A DNA stretch of 64,000 nucleotides. Source: Bacillus sp. FJAT-52991. Its GTDB lineage: Bacteria; Bacillota; Bacilli; Bacillales; Domibacillaceae. Shown here one piece after another: positions 26,401 through 35,952 of the stretch; position 1 is the first letter of the stretch; each line of letters opens with the position of its first letter. The position numbers and the translations under genes are program-made. The notes below the pieces were generated by a model. It saw only the letters and a list, made by a program, of their open reading frames with translations. It made no database searches and was not told the origin of the DNA. The stretch spans positions 2,566,001 to 2,630,000 of the forward strand of contig NZ_CP147404.1 of NCBI RefSeq assembly GCF_037201805.1. Direction: 5' to 3'.

Positions 26401-26419
26401 TGCAATCAAATTGCTTCTA

Positions 26420-29400
26420 TTAAGCCGTTTTCCTTTTGTTACGCGTTACTTTTTTTCGATCGCGTTTAACCGCTTTATAGATAGAAGGGACGACAATAAG
26501 TGTTAGTATGGTAGAAGTCGTCAATCCACCAATGACTGTGATGGCTAACCCTTTTGAAATAAGCGCGGCTGATACGGATTCAGTATCGCTAGATAAAGCA
26601 AGTGGAATGAGCGCACAAATGGTGGCAACGGCTGTCATCACAATCGGACGAAGGCGCACTTTTCCTGCTTCAACTAGTGCCTCTGTTACATCCATTCCAT
26701 TCTTTCGATTCGTTTCCACACGGTCAAGTAAAACGACCGCATTTGTGACAACAACCCCAATCAACATCAATAATCCGATCATGGAGCTTAAAGATAAAGG
26801 TTGACCCGTTAGTAGCAACAAGCTAAATGAACCGATCGGTACAAAGAGAATGGATGTTAAAATCACAATCGGCGTTAATATTCCTTGGAACGTCGCACAC
26901 AGCACGATAAATACTAAGCCAATAGCCATCAGCATCGCTACGATCATTTTAGAAAATTCTTGATTGATTTCCTCATTCGCTCCGCCTGTTTTTAGTGTCA
27001 CACCATCTTCAAAAGAGAGCTCTTTCATTTCTTTTTCAATCTTTTTAGTCTCTTCTAATACGTTCTGACCTTTGACCGTGGCCGTTACTTTAGCTAATGC
27101 TTGACCGTCTTCATGTTTAATTTCTACCGGTGTTTTCACTTCTTTCAGCTCAGCGATATCTTTTAAAGCTTTTTCACCGTTCATGGTTAACACTTTTAAG
27201 TTTAATAAGTCTTCTTTACTTGCTACTTTTTTGTCATATTCAAGTGTGAGGCTATATGTTTCATCATTTAATTCATAATCCATTAATTGAACTGGAACTA
27301 AACGCTCTTGAATGGCCGCCATGAGCTGAGTAGCATCCACATTGGCTTTACGCCCTTCGTCATTAATTTCCACTTCCCATTTTGTACGAGCACCAGTCAT
27401 TTCATTTTTTATGTTTTTCAACTGATCATTTTCTTTTAAATGTTCTTCTACTTGATTAGAAGCTTTCTCCAGTGCAGCAAAATTATTGCCATATAATTCT
27501 ACATTGACTTCGTTGCCTGCTGGCCCAGAACCCATCATGGCAGAGTAATCTTCCACCGTCATTTCAGCAGTTGCCACTTTGTTTTCTAAATCTTTCTTAA
27601 AAGGTTTAAGCAAGGCGTCTGCCTTATAACCTTCTTTTAGCTTCACAATAAAAACGGCTTCATTTTCACTACTTTGCATCGACATTGGATCAAGAGATTG
27701 ACCAACTTGGACACTGCTATAATCGACTTCTTTTCGACTTTCTAAATAGCTCTCTACCTTTTCTGAAGCAGCATTCGTATCCTCAATTTCTGCTGAGGCT
27801 GGTAGTTTCATGCCGATCTTCATTGACGTTCCGCTTTCAGATGGCATTAAAGAAAAGCCCATCATTGGAACGAGTGCAAATGAACCGACTAATAATAGCA
27901 GTGAAGCCATGATCACGAGCCATTTTCTTTTTAAAGCACCGCGCAACGTTTTTTCATAAAAACGAGTGATCTTGGATTCTTTCTCTTTCTTCGGCTTCAT
28001 CTTTAAAAAGACGCTTGAAAGCATTGGAATTAACATGATCGCAACAAAGAACGAAGCTAGAATAGAGAAGACAACCGCTAATGAGAATGGACGGAATTGC
28101 TCACCTGTAAAGCCTGAAACGAAAACAATTGGTAAAAAGACGATACAAGTCACAATCGTAGAAGAAGCGATCGCCTTCATCACCTCTTGTGTGGCTTTAC
28201 GAGCAATCTCTTTTTTCGGAAGTTGCCCACCTTGTTCTTTCAGCCAACGATCGATATTTTCAATAACAACGATACTATCATCTACAATTCGTCCGATCGC
28301 CACCGCCAGACCACCAAGGGTCATGACATTTAAGCTGTATCCCATTTTTTCAAAAATAAAGATGGTGACAAAGATCGAAACAGGCAAAGAAATGATCGAG
28401 ATAATCGTTGCTCGGAAGCTTCTTAAAAATAAAGCAATGACGATGACTGTAAATAAAGCACCAAATAACCCTTCCTTGACAAGCTTAGAGATCGATGTCT
28501 CAATTTCGTTTCCGAAATTCATAATTGGAAACACTTCATAGTTCTCTTGCTTTTGATATTCGTTAATCAGCTTGTCAACGGCCTTCGTTATTTCTACGGT
28601 ATTTCCATTCTTTTCTTTTGTTACATTGATCACAAAAGCCGTCTCACCATTATAACGAGAAAGCTCTTCCCCTTCTTTCTTCATTTCAATTTCAGCGATG
28701 TCCCCAAGCTCCACAGGTGTTGCCGGAGTTCCAAGTGTAGAAGGGGGAGTGATTTTGGTCTTCTTCAACTCTTCCACGGTGCGAATTTGGCGATTCAAGC
28801 TCACAGGAATTGTGTTGCCTTCACTCTCTATCGCCCCTATCGATACATCTTTATTTTTCATTTCTAACGCTTCTCTTATAGCTTGTAGCGTCAGCCCATT
28901 TTCGCGTGCTTTCTTTTCATCTACTTGAATGAGCCATTGATTTTCCGATTCTCCACTTACATCAATGCTGGCGATTCCTTCCGTTTTCTTCATTTCAGGA
29001 ATCAATGTGTCATTAAGAAACGCTTGTAACTCGTCTGGCTGCTCAGATGTTAAAGCGAATTGCATAATCGTGTTCATCATGCTGTCTGTCGTTAAGATGT
29101 TGTGCTCTGTATATTCTGGAAGTGATAGTCCACTAATAATGGATTCAAGCTTAGCGGATGATTTATCAAGATCTGTGCCATAAGGGTATTCAATTTGAAA
29201 CGTAATCATTTGACTCGATGTGGTACTGATGACGCTTTTTGCATCTGCACTAGCATTCAACTGCTCTTCAAATGGCTTCGTGATCCGCTCCTCATTTACT
29301 TCTGCTGATGTACCATTCGGGGTTGTAACCTGAACAAATAAGGCAGGGTAAGTAACATCTGGCATAATTTCTTTCGGAATGGTTCGAGAAGCAAATATTC

Positions 29401-29476
29401 CTCCTCCAAGAACTAATAGACAAAGTAAGAAAACAGCAATTCCATTTTTCAGACTCCATTTTGTCAATTGTATCAT
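26420..29476 (-). CDS. swrC: RND-family multidrug/surfactin efflux transporter
   Basis: A 1018-residue proton-driven exporter of the AcrB/SwrC type. It has the N-terminal membrane helix, two large extracellular domains, and two blocks of membrane helices (about residues 335-500 and 850-1000). GRIVDDSIVVIENIDRWL in the fourth helix carries the proton-relay Asp pair, and GGLTTSTILTLIVVPSIY is near the C-terminus. In B. subtilis SwrC gives self-resistance to surfactin. Here it is the third gene after a response regulator and sensor kinase, which probably control it. The symbol is by family. Confidence 0.85.
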   Translation of the reverse strand: MIQLTKWSLKNGIAVFLLCLLVLGGGIFASRTIPKEIMPDVTYPALFVQVTTPNGTSAEVNEERITKPFEEQLNASADAKSVISTTSSQMITFQIEYPYGTDLDKSSAKLESIISGLSLPEYTEHNILTTDSMMNTIMQFALTSEQPDELQAFLNDTLIPEMKKTEGIASIDVSGESENQWLIQVDEKKARENGLTLQAIREALEMKNKDVSIGAIESEGNTIPVSLNRQIRTVEELKKTKITPPSTLGTPATPVELGDIAEIEMKKEGEELSRYNGETAFVINVTKEKNGNTVEITKAVDKLINEYQKQENYEVFPIMNFGNEIETSISKLVKEGLFGALFTVIVIALFLRSFRATIISIISLPVSIFVTIFIFEKMGYSLNVMTLGGLAVAIGRIVDDSIVVIENIDRWLKEQGGQLPKKEIARKATQEVMKAIASSTIVTCIVFLPIVFVSGFTGEQFRPFSLAVVFSILASFFVAIMLIPMLSSVFLKMKPKKEKESKITRFYEKTLRGALKRKWLVIMASLLLLVGSFALVPMMGFSLMPSESGTSMKIGMKLPASAEIEDTNAASEKVESYLESRKEVDYSSVQVGQSLDPMSMQSSENEAVFIVKLKEGYKADALLKPFKKDLENKVATAEMTVEDYSAMMGSGPAGNEVNVELYGNNFAALEKASNQVEEHLKENDQLKNIKNEMTGARTKWEVEINDEGRKANVDATQLMAAIQERLVPVQLMDYELNDETYSLTLEYDKKVASKEDLLNLKVLTMNGEKALKDIAELKEVKTPVEIKHEDGQALAKVTATVKGQNVLEETKKIEKEMKELSFEDGVTLKTGGANEEINQEFSKMIVAMLMAIGLVFIVLCATFQGILTPIVILTSILFVPIGSFSLLLLTGQPLSLSSMIGLLMLIGVVVTNAVVLLDRVETNRKNGMDVTEALVEAGKVRLRPIVMTAVATICALIPLALSSDTESVSAALISKGLAITVIGGLTTSTILTLIVVPSIYKAVKRDRKKVTRNKRKTA

Positions 29477-29571
29477 TGCAATGGGCCTCCTCTTTATTTA
29501 ATGAGCTCACTCTAAAAATAACAGGCGAATATGAACTCAATATGAACAATTATTGGAATTGTGTAAAAATA

Positions 29572-30930
29572 TTATCTCTTTTGTCTAAGAGGCAATGTGA
29601 TAACGAAACGGCTCCCAGACCCAATTTGGCTGTCTACATGAATGTCACCTTGATGTATATCCACAATTCTCTTCACAATAGATAGCCCAATGCCGTGGCT
29701 TGTCTTTTCTGTCCTAGAAGAATCGGCCCGATAAAAACGATCAAAAATATGACGCTGATCTTCATCCGCTATCCCAGGTCCCGTATCCTCCACACCGACC
29801 TGAACTCGCTCGCCTTTTGGCCGCAGCCAAATTCGAATCTTTCCCCCTTGATGATTATATTTAATGCTGTTTTGTAATAAATTCATCCATACTTGATATA
29901 GAAGATCGCGATCTGCTTCAATCGTTGCTTTTGGCAATTTAATCTCTAGCTCCAATTCTTTCTCCAGCCATTGCGGCTCTGTTTTCAAGATTAAACCGCG
30001 AATTTGTTCATCAAGGGCATATGAAGTGGGATCAAAAGGATGCTGATCCGATTCTAACGAAGCAAGACTAAGTAAATTGCGACATAGCCTTGATAAGCGT
30101 TCACTTTCCTGTTCAATCACTTCACTAAATTCGATTCGCTCCATTTCTGATAATCCTTCTCTCTTCAGCGCTTTTGAAAATCCGCGAATGGAAGTGAGCG
30201 GTGTTTGAACTTCATGAGAGACATCCGAAATAAAGTTGCGGCGCATTTCTTCGAGACGGCTCAAGTCTTTCGCCATCGCATCTATGCTCCTAGAAAGCGT
30301 TCCGATTTCATCTTTCCGCTTTGAGTGTAGCTGAACATCAAATTGTCCTTTTGCCAATTTTTTTGTGACATCCGTCATTTTTGTAAGCGGGTGAACGATG
30401 TAACGAGAAACAACTAAAATCAACAACGCTCCAAGCATGATCGCTACAAACAATCCGATGTTTAATATTTTATAAAGATCTTTTGTCATACCTCCGTCAT
30501 CAATATATACAAATACAGCATGTGGCTCTCCATCAACTGTAAACGGAAGTCCTACAGTCATGTAACCAAAAATATCTTTCTCGCTTTTGTACACATCCCC
30601 CTGTTTAACGGATTGCACAATTTCATCGGAAATCTTTGTTATTTCCTTTCTTTGACTTCCAAATACTTGTATATCTCCTGTTCCATCATATAACTGAATA
30701 CGCAAATAAAGCGATTCAAGGAATCCATTATAGGTACTCTTTAACAACTCCTTATCAGGAACAGATTTATAAAGCTGTATAAAGCTCTGTCCTTGCTCTA
30801 ACATTAGATTTTCTTGTTCTCTGCTATACTTTTTGTCCACTAAATAGCTCACTGTGACGACCGCAGCCACTAGACTGATAATAAAAGTCAATATATAAAT
30901 GAGGATGATTCTAGTATAGAGCGTTTTCAT
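29572..30930 (-). CDS. Sensor histidine kinase
   Basis: A 452-residue membrane kinase: membrane helix 1 (about 7-29), an extracellular sensor of about 125 residues, helix 2 (about 155-178), HAMP, and a HisKA domain with DVSHEVQTPLTSIRGFSKAL (phosphorylated His). The HATPase lobe has NLLQNSIKYN, VEDTGPGI and GIGLSIVKRI. It overlaps the response regulator by 4 bases. The extracellular domain is not recognised; given the neighbour, a membrane-active compound is a likely signal. Confidence 0.93.
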   Translation of the reverse strand: MKTLYTRIILIYILTFIISLVAAVVTVSYLVDKKYSREQENLMLEQGQSFIQLYKSVPDKELLKSTYNGFLESLYLRIQLYDGTGDIQVFGSQRKEITKISDEIVQSVKQGDVYKSEKDIFGYMTVGLPFTVDGEPHAVFVYIDDGGMTKDLYKILNIGLFVAIMLGALLILVVSRYIVHPLTKMTDVTKKLAKGQFDVQLHSKRKDEIGTLSRSIDAMAKDLSRLEEMRRNFISDVSHEVQTPLTSIRGFSKALKREGLSEMERIEFSEVIEQESERLSRLCRNLLSLASLESDQHPFDPTSYALDEQIRGLILKTEPQWLEKELELEIKLPKATIEADRDLLYQVWMNLLQNSIKYNHQGGKIRIWLRPKGERVQVGVEDTGPGIADEDQRHIFDRFYRADSSRTEKTSHGIGLSIVKRIVDIHQGDIHVDSQIGSGSRFVITLPLRQKR

Positions 30931-31601
30931 GACATCACTTCTAAACGGTATCCAAGCCCACGGACCGTGACAATTTTAAAATCCTCGTTCATTTGTCGCG
31001 TTCGCTCACGAACTCGTTTAATATGAACATCAACGGTGCGTTCATCTCCTTCATAGTCCATTCCCCATATTTGCTCGATTAGTTGAGCACGAGTGAAAAT
31101 TTTTCCTGGGTAGCTAGCTAAACGGAATAATAACTCAAACTCCTTTTGCGGCAGCACAATAGATTGGCTGTCCATAGAGACGGTCAAGGCTAATTTATCA
31201 AGTAGTACTTGCCCAAGCTGAAGATGGTGAGACCAGCTGATTCGGTATCTTCTTAATAACGCTTTCACGCGCATGAGAAGCTCCATTGGATCAAATGGCT
31301 TAACGATATAATCATCCGCACCATTTTGAAAGCCGTTTAATTTGTCCATCCGTTCTCCTCTTGCCGTCACCATTAAAATCGGTAACTGTGAAAAAGTGCG
31401 CACTTCCTTACAAACTTCGATCCCATCCATTTTCGGCATCATAATATCTAACACAAGTAATTCAGGCTGAAGTTCAAATATTTTATCAAGAGCTTCTTTA
31501 CCATCATAAGCTTCAATAACATCGAATCCCTCAGGTTCTAAATAAATCTTTAACAACCGTTGAATATTAGGATCATCCTCAGCAACTAAGATCCGCACCA
31601 T
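30927..31601 (-). CDS. OmpR/PhoB-family response regulator
   Basis: The start is the ATG at 31601 (MVRILVAEDDPN) after GGGAGGAATAAATTC; the longer frame runs through the binding site. The 224 residues have a receiver domain with acidic residues EDD near 8-10, the phospho-acceptor in LVLDIMMPKMDG and the KPFDP lysine. A winged-helix domain follows, with RAQLIEQIWG and ERTVDVHIKRVR. It is the first gene of the regulator-kinase-RND exporter cluster. Confidence 0.93.
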   Translation of the reverse strand: MVRILVAEDDPNIQRLLKIYLEPEGFDVIEAYDGKEALDKIFELQPELLVLDIMMPKMDGIEVCKEVRTFSQLPILMVTARGERMDKLNGFQNGADDYIVKPFDPMELLMRVKALLRRYRISWSHHLQLGQVLLDKLALTVSMDSQSIVLPQKEFELLFRLASYPGKIFTRAQLIEQIWGMDYEGDERTVDVHIKRVRERTRQMNEDFKIVTVRGLGYRLEVMS

Positions 31602-31696
31602 GAATTTATTCCTCCCATTTTTTATTCCATCATACCGCAATAATATGAACTATATATGAACGAATTTCCAATGTTGGAAATTTAAAAGCGAAGGAT

Positions 31697-31755
31697 AAAA
31701 AAAGCCGATTGCTCAGCATAAGTATCGACGAATCCATACTTATGCCGAGCAATCG
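31697..31755 (-). terminator. Terminator of the MFS exporter gene
   Basis: Arms 31706-31725 and 31736-31755 pair over 20 bases with one mismatch. The minus strand continues GGCTTTTTTTATCC. It is a strong hairpin just after the MFS stop and insulates the RND/two-component cluster. Confidence 0.9.
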
Positions 31756-31772
31756 ACAACAATTGTAGCTTT

Positions 31773-32969
31773 TCATTCACTGCGCATATGATTTTTCTGC
31801 CTTTTCATTAATCGTATAAGCATTCCAGCTGCAATAATCATCAACAAGCTGGAGATATATACAGCATTTGGAACAGCCATTACATCAGTTAGGGCACCGC
31901 CAAGCATAGGTCCGATGATCATAGCGGAAGCAAAAAGCATATTAAACAACGCGTACGCAGTCCCATATTCATCCCCATCGCCACCATTGTCATCTACAAC
32001 TTTTCCTAATGCCGAAAGAGTGGGAGAAAGAGCAAAACCAGTTGCTCCTCCAAGCGCTATACCAGCGAATACTAGCACCCAAACAGATGTACTGATCACA
32101 AGAAACGGCAACGCTAACGCCATAAAAAATAAACCGATGATCATAATTTTATAGGGATCATATTTGCTAGAGAGCGATCCTGAAATCGGCGAAAATGCAC
32201 CATAAGAAATGGTCATGACACCGAAAAACAAGCCGATTGCTTGCGCATCCATACTTAAATAGTTAGCGGCATACACTGGGAGCACAGGTTCTAGCATCGT
32301 TACAATTCCTTCACCGATCAAGATTACAGCTGCAATCCACCTGACTTCTTTCACTCTTAACAAGGAAAACGTTCCGCTTTGTGTTTTAGAAGGCGTACGT
32401 TTAGGTTCTTTTAATAAAAACAACGTCACAAGAAAAATAAACACATTGCACACAATCGTCACAAGAAACGGCAATTGATAACCACCGAGATTAAACAACC
32501 AGCCGCCAACAGGCGCACCAAGCAGCGTTCCTGCGGACACACCAGTTAACGCAAACCCCATAACGGGTCCTCTGCTTTTCCCTGGAAATAAATCGGCAAG
32601 CAAGGCAAAGCCCGCTGTCCATGATGCCCCTGCAGCCACGCCTTGTATAAAGCGAGCAATAATTAACATCCACATATGATCTGAGACAATAAATAATAAC
32701 GTGGAAATAATAAGTGTGAAAATTCCTAGAAGCATGGGGATTTTTCGACCGATCTTATCCGATAATCGTCCCAAAAAAGGAGTGGCAATTAATAATCCTA
32801 CAGCATATGTACTAAATAACACGCCCATCATCGTTGCTGTTGGTTGATACGTTTCATCAATATAAGGTGTAATCGGCACAAGTAAACTATACATGATCAT
32901 ATCTGTAAACAGCACAGCAATCACAAGGAAAAGCCCTGTCTTTTGCAGGTTTGTCCATTCTTTTTTCAT
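31773..32969 (-). CDS. MFS drug-type exporter
   Basis: A 398-residue, 12-helix major facilitator. The motif-A loop GRLSDKIGRKIPMLLG lies between helices 2 and 3. GFALTGVSAGTLLGAPVGGWL matches motif C of drug:proton antiporters. The likely role is export of hydrophobic drugs or metabolites. It has its own terminator and lies downstream of yshE; it is not part of the B. subtilis backbone at this place. The substrate is unknown. Confidence 0.85.
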   Translation of the reverse strand: MKKEWTNLQKTGLFLVIAVLFTDMIMYSLLVPITPYIDETYQPTATMMGVLFSTYAVGLLIATPFLGRLSDKIGRKIPMLLGIFTLIISTLLFIVSDHMWMLIIARFIQGVAAGASWTAGFALLADLFPGKSRGPVMGFALTGVSAGTLLGAPVGGWLFNLGGYQLPFLVTIVCNVFIFLVTLFLLKEPKRTPSKTQSGTFSLLRVKEVRWIAAVILIGEGIVTMLEPVLPVYAANYLSMDAQAIGLFFGVMTISYGAFSPISGSLSSKYDPYKIMIIGLFFMALALPFLVISTSVWVLVFAGIALGGATGFALSPTLSALGKVVDDNGGDGDEYGTAYALFNMLFASAMIIGPMLGGALTDVMAVPNAVYISSLLMIIAAGMLIRLMKRQKNHMRSE

Positions 32970-33004
32970 TTGAATTTCTCTCCTATTTGTCTAGCTATTC
33001 ATGA

Positions 33005-33036
33005 AAAAAACTTCCTGTACATAAGGAAGTTTTTTC
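33005..33036. terminator. Bidirectional-type terminator after yshE
   Basis: AAAAACTTCC (33006-33015) pairs with GGAAGTTTTT (33025-33034), with A and T runs on both sides. It separates the yshE transcript from the MFS gene. Confidence 0.85.
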
Positions 33037-33044
33037 AAATTAAA

Positions 33045-33128
33045 TCAAGCAAGAAAAAGTAAATAAATGACGCCAATGGCGAAAAATCCTCCGCCCAGCA
33101 CAAGTAGCACTTTTGCTAAAGTTTCCAT
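33045..33128 (-). CDS. 27-residue single-pass membrane microprotein
   Basis: A short ORF (METLAKVLLVLGGGFFAIGV, then IYLLFLA) begins with ATG after AAGGGAGTAGTGAAGCG, starts 19 bases after yshE ends, and stops before the shared terminator. The whole protein is one membrane helix with a GGG bend. It may be a partner of the YshE membrane protein. The ribosome binding site and position support it, but no family is recognised. Confidence 0.55.
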   Translation of the reverse strand: METLAKVLLVLGGGFFAIGVIYLLFLA

Positions 33129-33146
33129 CGCTTCACTACTCCCTTA

Positions 33147-33554
33147 TCATAATAAAGCTGCGCCGATGACATAGGATAGACCGATAGAGATGACCATAGA
33201 GATAAATCCAACTGCCCGATTGTCTTTTTCAATCTCCTCATCAATTTTAAAGTGAGGCGTCAAAAATTCAAATATAAAGTAGCCTATGAGTAGAAGAAAG
33301 AAACCACATACACCCCATCCTACCATCGCAAGCAAAGAATCATTATGCAAAATGGAATGGCGAAAAACATTTGCAATCCCGAATATTTTCCCACCCGTGG
33401 CCATCGCAACAGCCATATTCCCTTTTTTTATTTCTTCCCAATTACGATACTTTGTCACAAGCTCAAACACAGCTAAAAATAAAATCACACAGACAATAAC
33501 GACACTGATATATCCGGCAAGCTGAACGAAATTATTTTCCCAGAATCGGTTCAT
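33147..33554 (-). CDS. yshE: DUF350 membrane protein YshE
   Basis: A 135-residue protein with four membrane helices in two DUF350-like halves: KGNMAVAMATGGKIFGIA in the first half and EKDNRAVGFISMVISIGLSY in the second. Function is unknown. It is 25 bases after mutS2, as in B. subtilis, and is followed by a possible microprotein gene and a terminator. Confidence 0.85.
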   Translation of the reverse strand: MNRFWENNFVQLAGYISVVIVCVILFLAVFELVTKYRNWEEIKKGNMAVAMATGGKIFGIANVFRHSILHNDSLLAMVGWGVCGFFLLLIGYFIFEFLTPHFKIDEEIEKDNRAVGFISMVISIGLSYVIGAALL

Positions 33555-33579
33555 CCTCGCAATGTCCCTCCATTATGCA

Positions 33580-35934
33580 TTACTTGAGCTCAACAACTGT
33601 TACACCGCTGCCTCCCTCTCCAGCTTCACCGAAACGGCTTCGTTTGACAGACCGATGATTTTTCAAAAATTCTTGTACACCTTTTCTTAAAGCACCGGTC
33701 CCTTTGCCATGAATAATGGACACACGAGAATAACCAGCAAGTAAGGCATCATCAATATACTTCTCCACTTTCAACAGAGCATCTTCATAACGCTCACCTC
33801 GAAGGTCAAGCTCGAGACTGACGTGAAAATCTCTGCCACGAAGAGTCGCTATCGGTTTCGGCTCGGCTTTTTTCTCTGACTTGATCCACTCTAAATCCGA
33901 TTCCTCCACCTTCATTTTCATGATCCCCATTTGGACATGCCATTCCTTGTCCCCACTTTTTTCAATGAGGTGACCTTTTTGGCCAAAGCTTAACACCTTT
34001 ACTTCATCCCCTGGGTTAAAGATGCGTTGCGTAGAAGTGGCTTTTTTCTTTTTCGGCTTCGCGGCTTCTGGAATCGCTTCCTCCAGGCGGCGCTTCGCTT
34101 CGATCAATTCATGCTCTTTAATGCCCGCTCGCTGTTCTAGTTGCAGCTTACGTAAATCTTTAATCACTTCTTCTGCTTCCGCTTTTGCTTGTTCTACAAT
34201 AGCGGCCGCTTTTTCACGAGCTTTTTCCGCCAATTCTTCTTCATGAGCATAAAAATTTTGCATTTGCTTTTGCATATCTTGATGAAGCTTTTCTGCCATC
34301 TTTAAATAGTCGTGTGCTTCCTTCTCTTCTTCCTCCGCCTTTTTCCGACTTTGTTCAAGCGAGGCAATCATTTGATCGACTTCGTTCGTATCTGCTCCAA
34401 TTAAGCTCCGAGCTTGATCAATAATATCGAGATTTAATCCAAGACGTTTGGAGATTTCAAAGGCATTACTTCGGCCTGGTACTCCAATTAATAATCGATA
34501 CGTTGGGCTCAATGTTTCTACATTAAATTCCACACTCGCATTGATGACCCCTGCACGATTATAGCCATAAGCCTTTAACTCTGGATAATGGGTCGTCGCA
34601 ATGACTCGAGCACCGCGATGATGGACTTTATCTAAGATGGAAATCGCAAGGGCCGCTCCTTCTTGAGGATCCGTTCCTGCCCCTAATTCATCAAAGAGAA
34701 CTAAGCTTTCATGATCCACTTCTTGTAAAATATCGACGATGTTCACCATATGGGAAGAGAATGTACTTAAGCTTTGTTCAATCGACTGCTCATCGCCAAT
34801 ATCAGCAAACACGGACTGAAAGACAGCCGTTTCTGAACCATCAAGTGCCGGAATAGGCAGTCCTGCTTGCGCCATTAACGTTGTCAGTCCGACCGTTTTT
34901 AATGTCACCGTTTTCCCACCTGTGTTTGGTCCGGTAATCACAATCGTGTTAAAATCTTTTCCAAGCTCGATATCACTCGGCACCGCTTCCTCGATCGGCA
35001 AGAGTGGATGTCTCGCTTTATGCAAGCGAATGTAACCATTAGGATTCACATTCGGCTTCGAGCCTTTAATCGTCTTGCCATATTTTGCTTTCGTAAACAT
35101 AAAGTCTAACTCACCGAGCAAGCCTGTTAAATGGTATAACTCTGATCCATGCAGTTCCACTTCCGCTGTTAGCTCGGTAAAAATCCGTTCAATTTCTAAC
35201 GCTTCCTTTAGTTTCAATTCACGAACTTGATTGTTCATTTCCACCACAGATTCCGGTTCAACAAATAACGTTTGACCGGAAGAAGACTGATCATGAACGA
35301 TCCCACCGTAATGACCACGGTATTCCTGCTTCACCGGAAGAACATAGCGATCGTTCCGAATCGTAATAATCGCATCCGAAAGCATCGTTTGTGCATTTTT
35401 TCCTCGAATCAGACTTTCAAGCTTGCTGCGAATGCGGCTTTCATTCGCTCGCAATTGCTGACGAATATGTCTTAAGGCGTCACTGGCTGAATCTAATACT
35501 CCTCCATGCTCATCGACCGCATGCTTAATTCGATGCTCAAGCGGAGTTAAGACAGGAATCATTTCCTCCTTTTCGGCAAGAATAGGTAATTGTTCTCCCT
35601 CTTCGATCAATCCAGTAATGAAATTTTTCATCATTCGACCAGCATAGATCGTGCTTGCAATTTGGACAAATTCCATTCCGTTGAGCATTCCACCAATTTG
35701 CGAGCGTTTCACATGTGGGCGAACATTATAAATGCCGCCAAGAGGAGCATGCCCTTTCATCCGCAGAACTTGAGCCGCTTCATCTGTTTCTTCCTGCAGA
35801 CGAACTACTTCTTCATAAACAAGTGCCGGCATTAAAGACTCTGCTTGCTCTCTCCCTAGCGAAGACGCCGCGTGTTCAGCCAATTGTTGCTTAATTTTGT
35901 CAAACTCAAGGGTCGCTAATACTTTTTTATTCAC
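33580..35934 (-). CDS. mutS2: MutS2 endonuclease / recombination or ribosome-rescue factor
   Basis: A 784-residue protein: N-terminal core helices, an ABC-type ATPase with Walker [14 protein letters not shown] (about 334-346) and [13 protein letters not shown] long coiled coil (about 510-620) follows, and a C-terminal Smr nuclease domain with [12 protein letters not shown] and [12 protein letters not shown]. It lacks the mismatch-recognition domain of MutS, as expected. The family is linked to suppressing recombination and to splitting collided ribosomes. It lies between polX and yshE. Confidence 0.95.
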   Translation of the reverse strand: MNKKVLATLEFDKIKQQLAEHAASSLGREQAESLMPALVYEEVVRLQEETDEAAQVLRMKGHAPLGGIYNVRPHVKRSQIGGMLNGMEFVQIASTIYAGRMMKNFITGLIEEGEQLPILAEKEEMIPVLTPLEHRIKHAVDEHGGVLDSASDALRHIRQQLRANESRIRSKLESLIRGKNAQTMLSDAIITIRNDRYVLPVKQEYRGHYGGIVHDQSSSGQTLFVEPESVVEMNNQVRELKLKEALEIERIFTELTAEVELHGSELYHLTGLLGELDFMFTKAKYGKTIKGSKPNVNPNGYIRLHKARHPLLPIEEAVPSDIELGKDFNTIVITGPNTGGKTVTLKTVGLTTLMAQAGLPIPALDGSETAVFQSVFADIGDEQSIEQSLSTFSSHMVNIVDILQEVDHESLVLFDELGAGTDPQEGAALAISILDKVHHRGARVIATTHYPELKAYGYNRAGVINASVEFNVETLSPTYRLLIGVPGRSNAFEISKRLGLNLDIIDQARSLIGADTNEVDQMIASLEQSRKKAEEEEKEAHDYLKMAEKLHQDMQKQMQNFYAHEEELAEKAREKAAAIVEQAKAEAEEVIKDLRKLQLEQRAGIKEHELIEAKRRLEEAIPEAAKPKKKKATSTQRIFNPGDEVKVLSFGQKGHLIEKSGDKEWHVQMGIMKMKVEESDLEWIKSEKKAEPKPIATLRGRDFHVSLELDLRGERYEDALLKVEKYIDDALLAGYSRVSIIHGKGTGALRKGVQEFLKNHRSVKRSRFGEAGEGGSGVTVVELK

Positions 35935-35952
35935 GGAAAAAATTTCCTCCCA

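Noticed and set aside
26215..26409. 64-aa minus-strand ORF within the structured element
   Set aside because: It lies wholly across the paired stems, has no ribosome binding site and its sequence is explained by the structured non-coding element.
27966..28541. 191-aa plus-strand ORF
   Set aside because: Antisense shadow of swrC. The swrC frame has clear RND motifs through this part; the shadow has no binding site.
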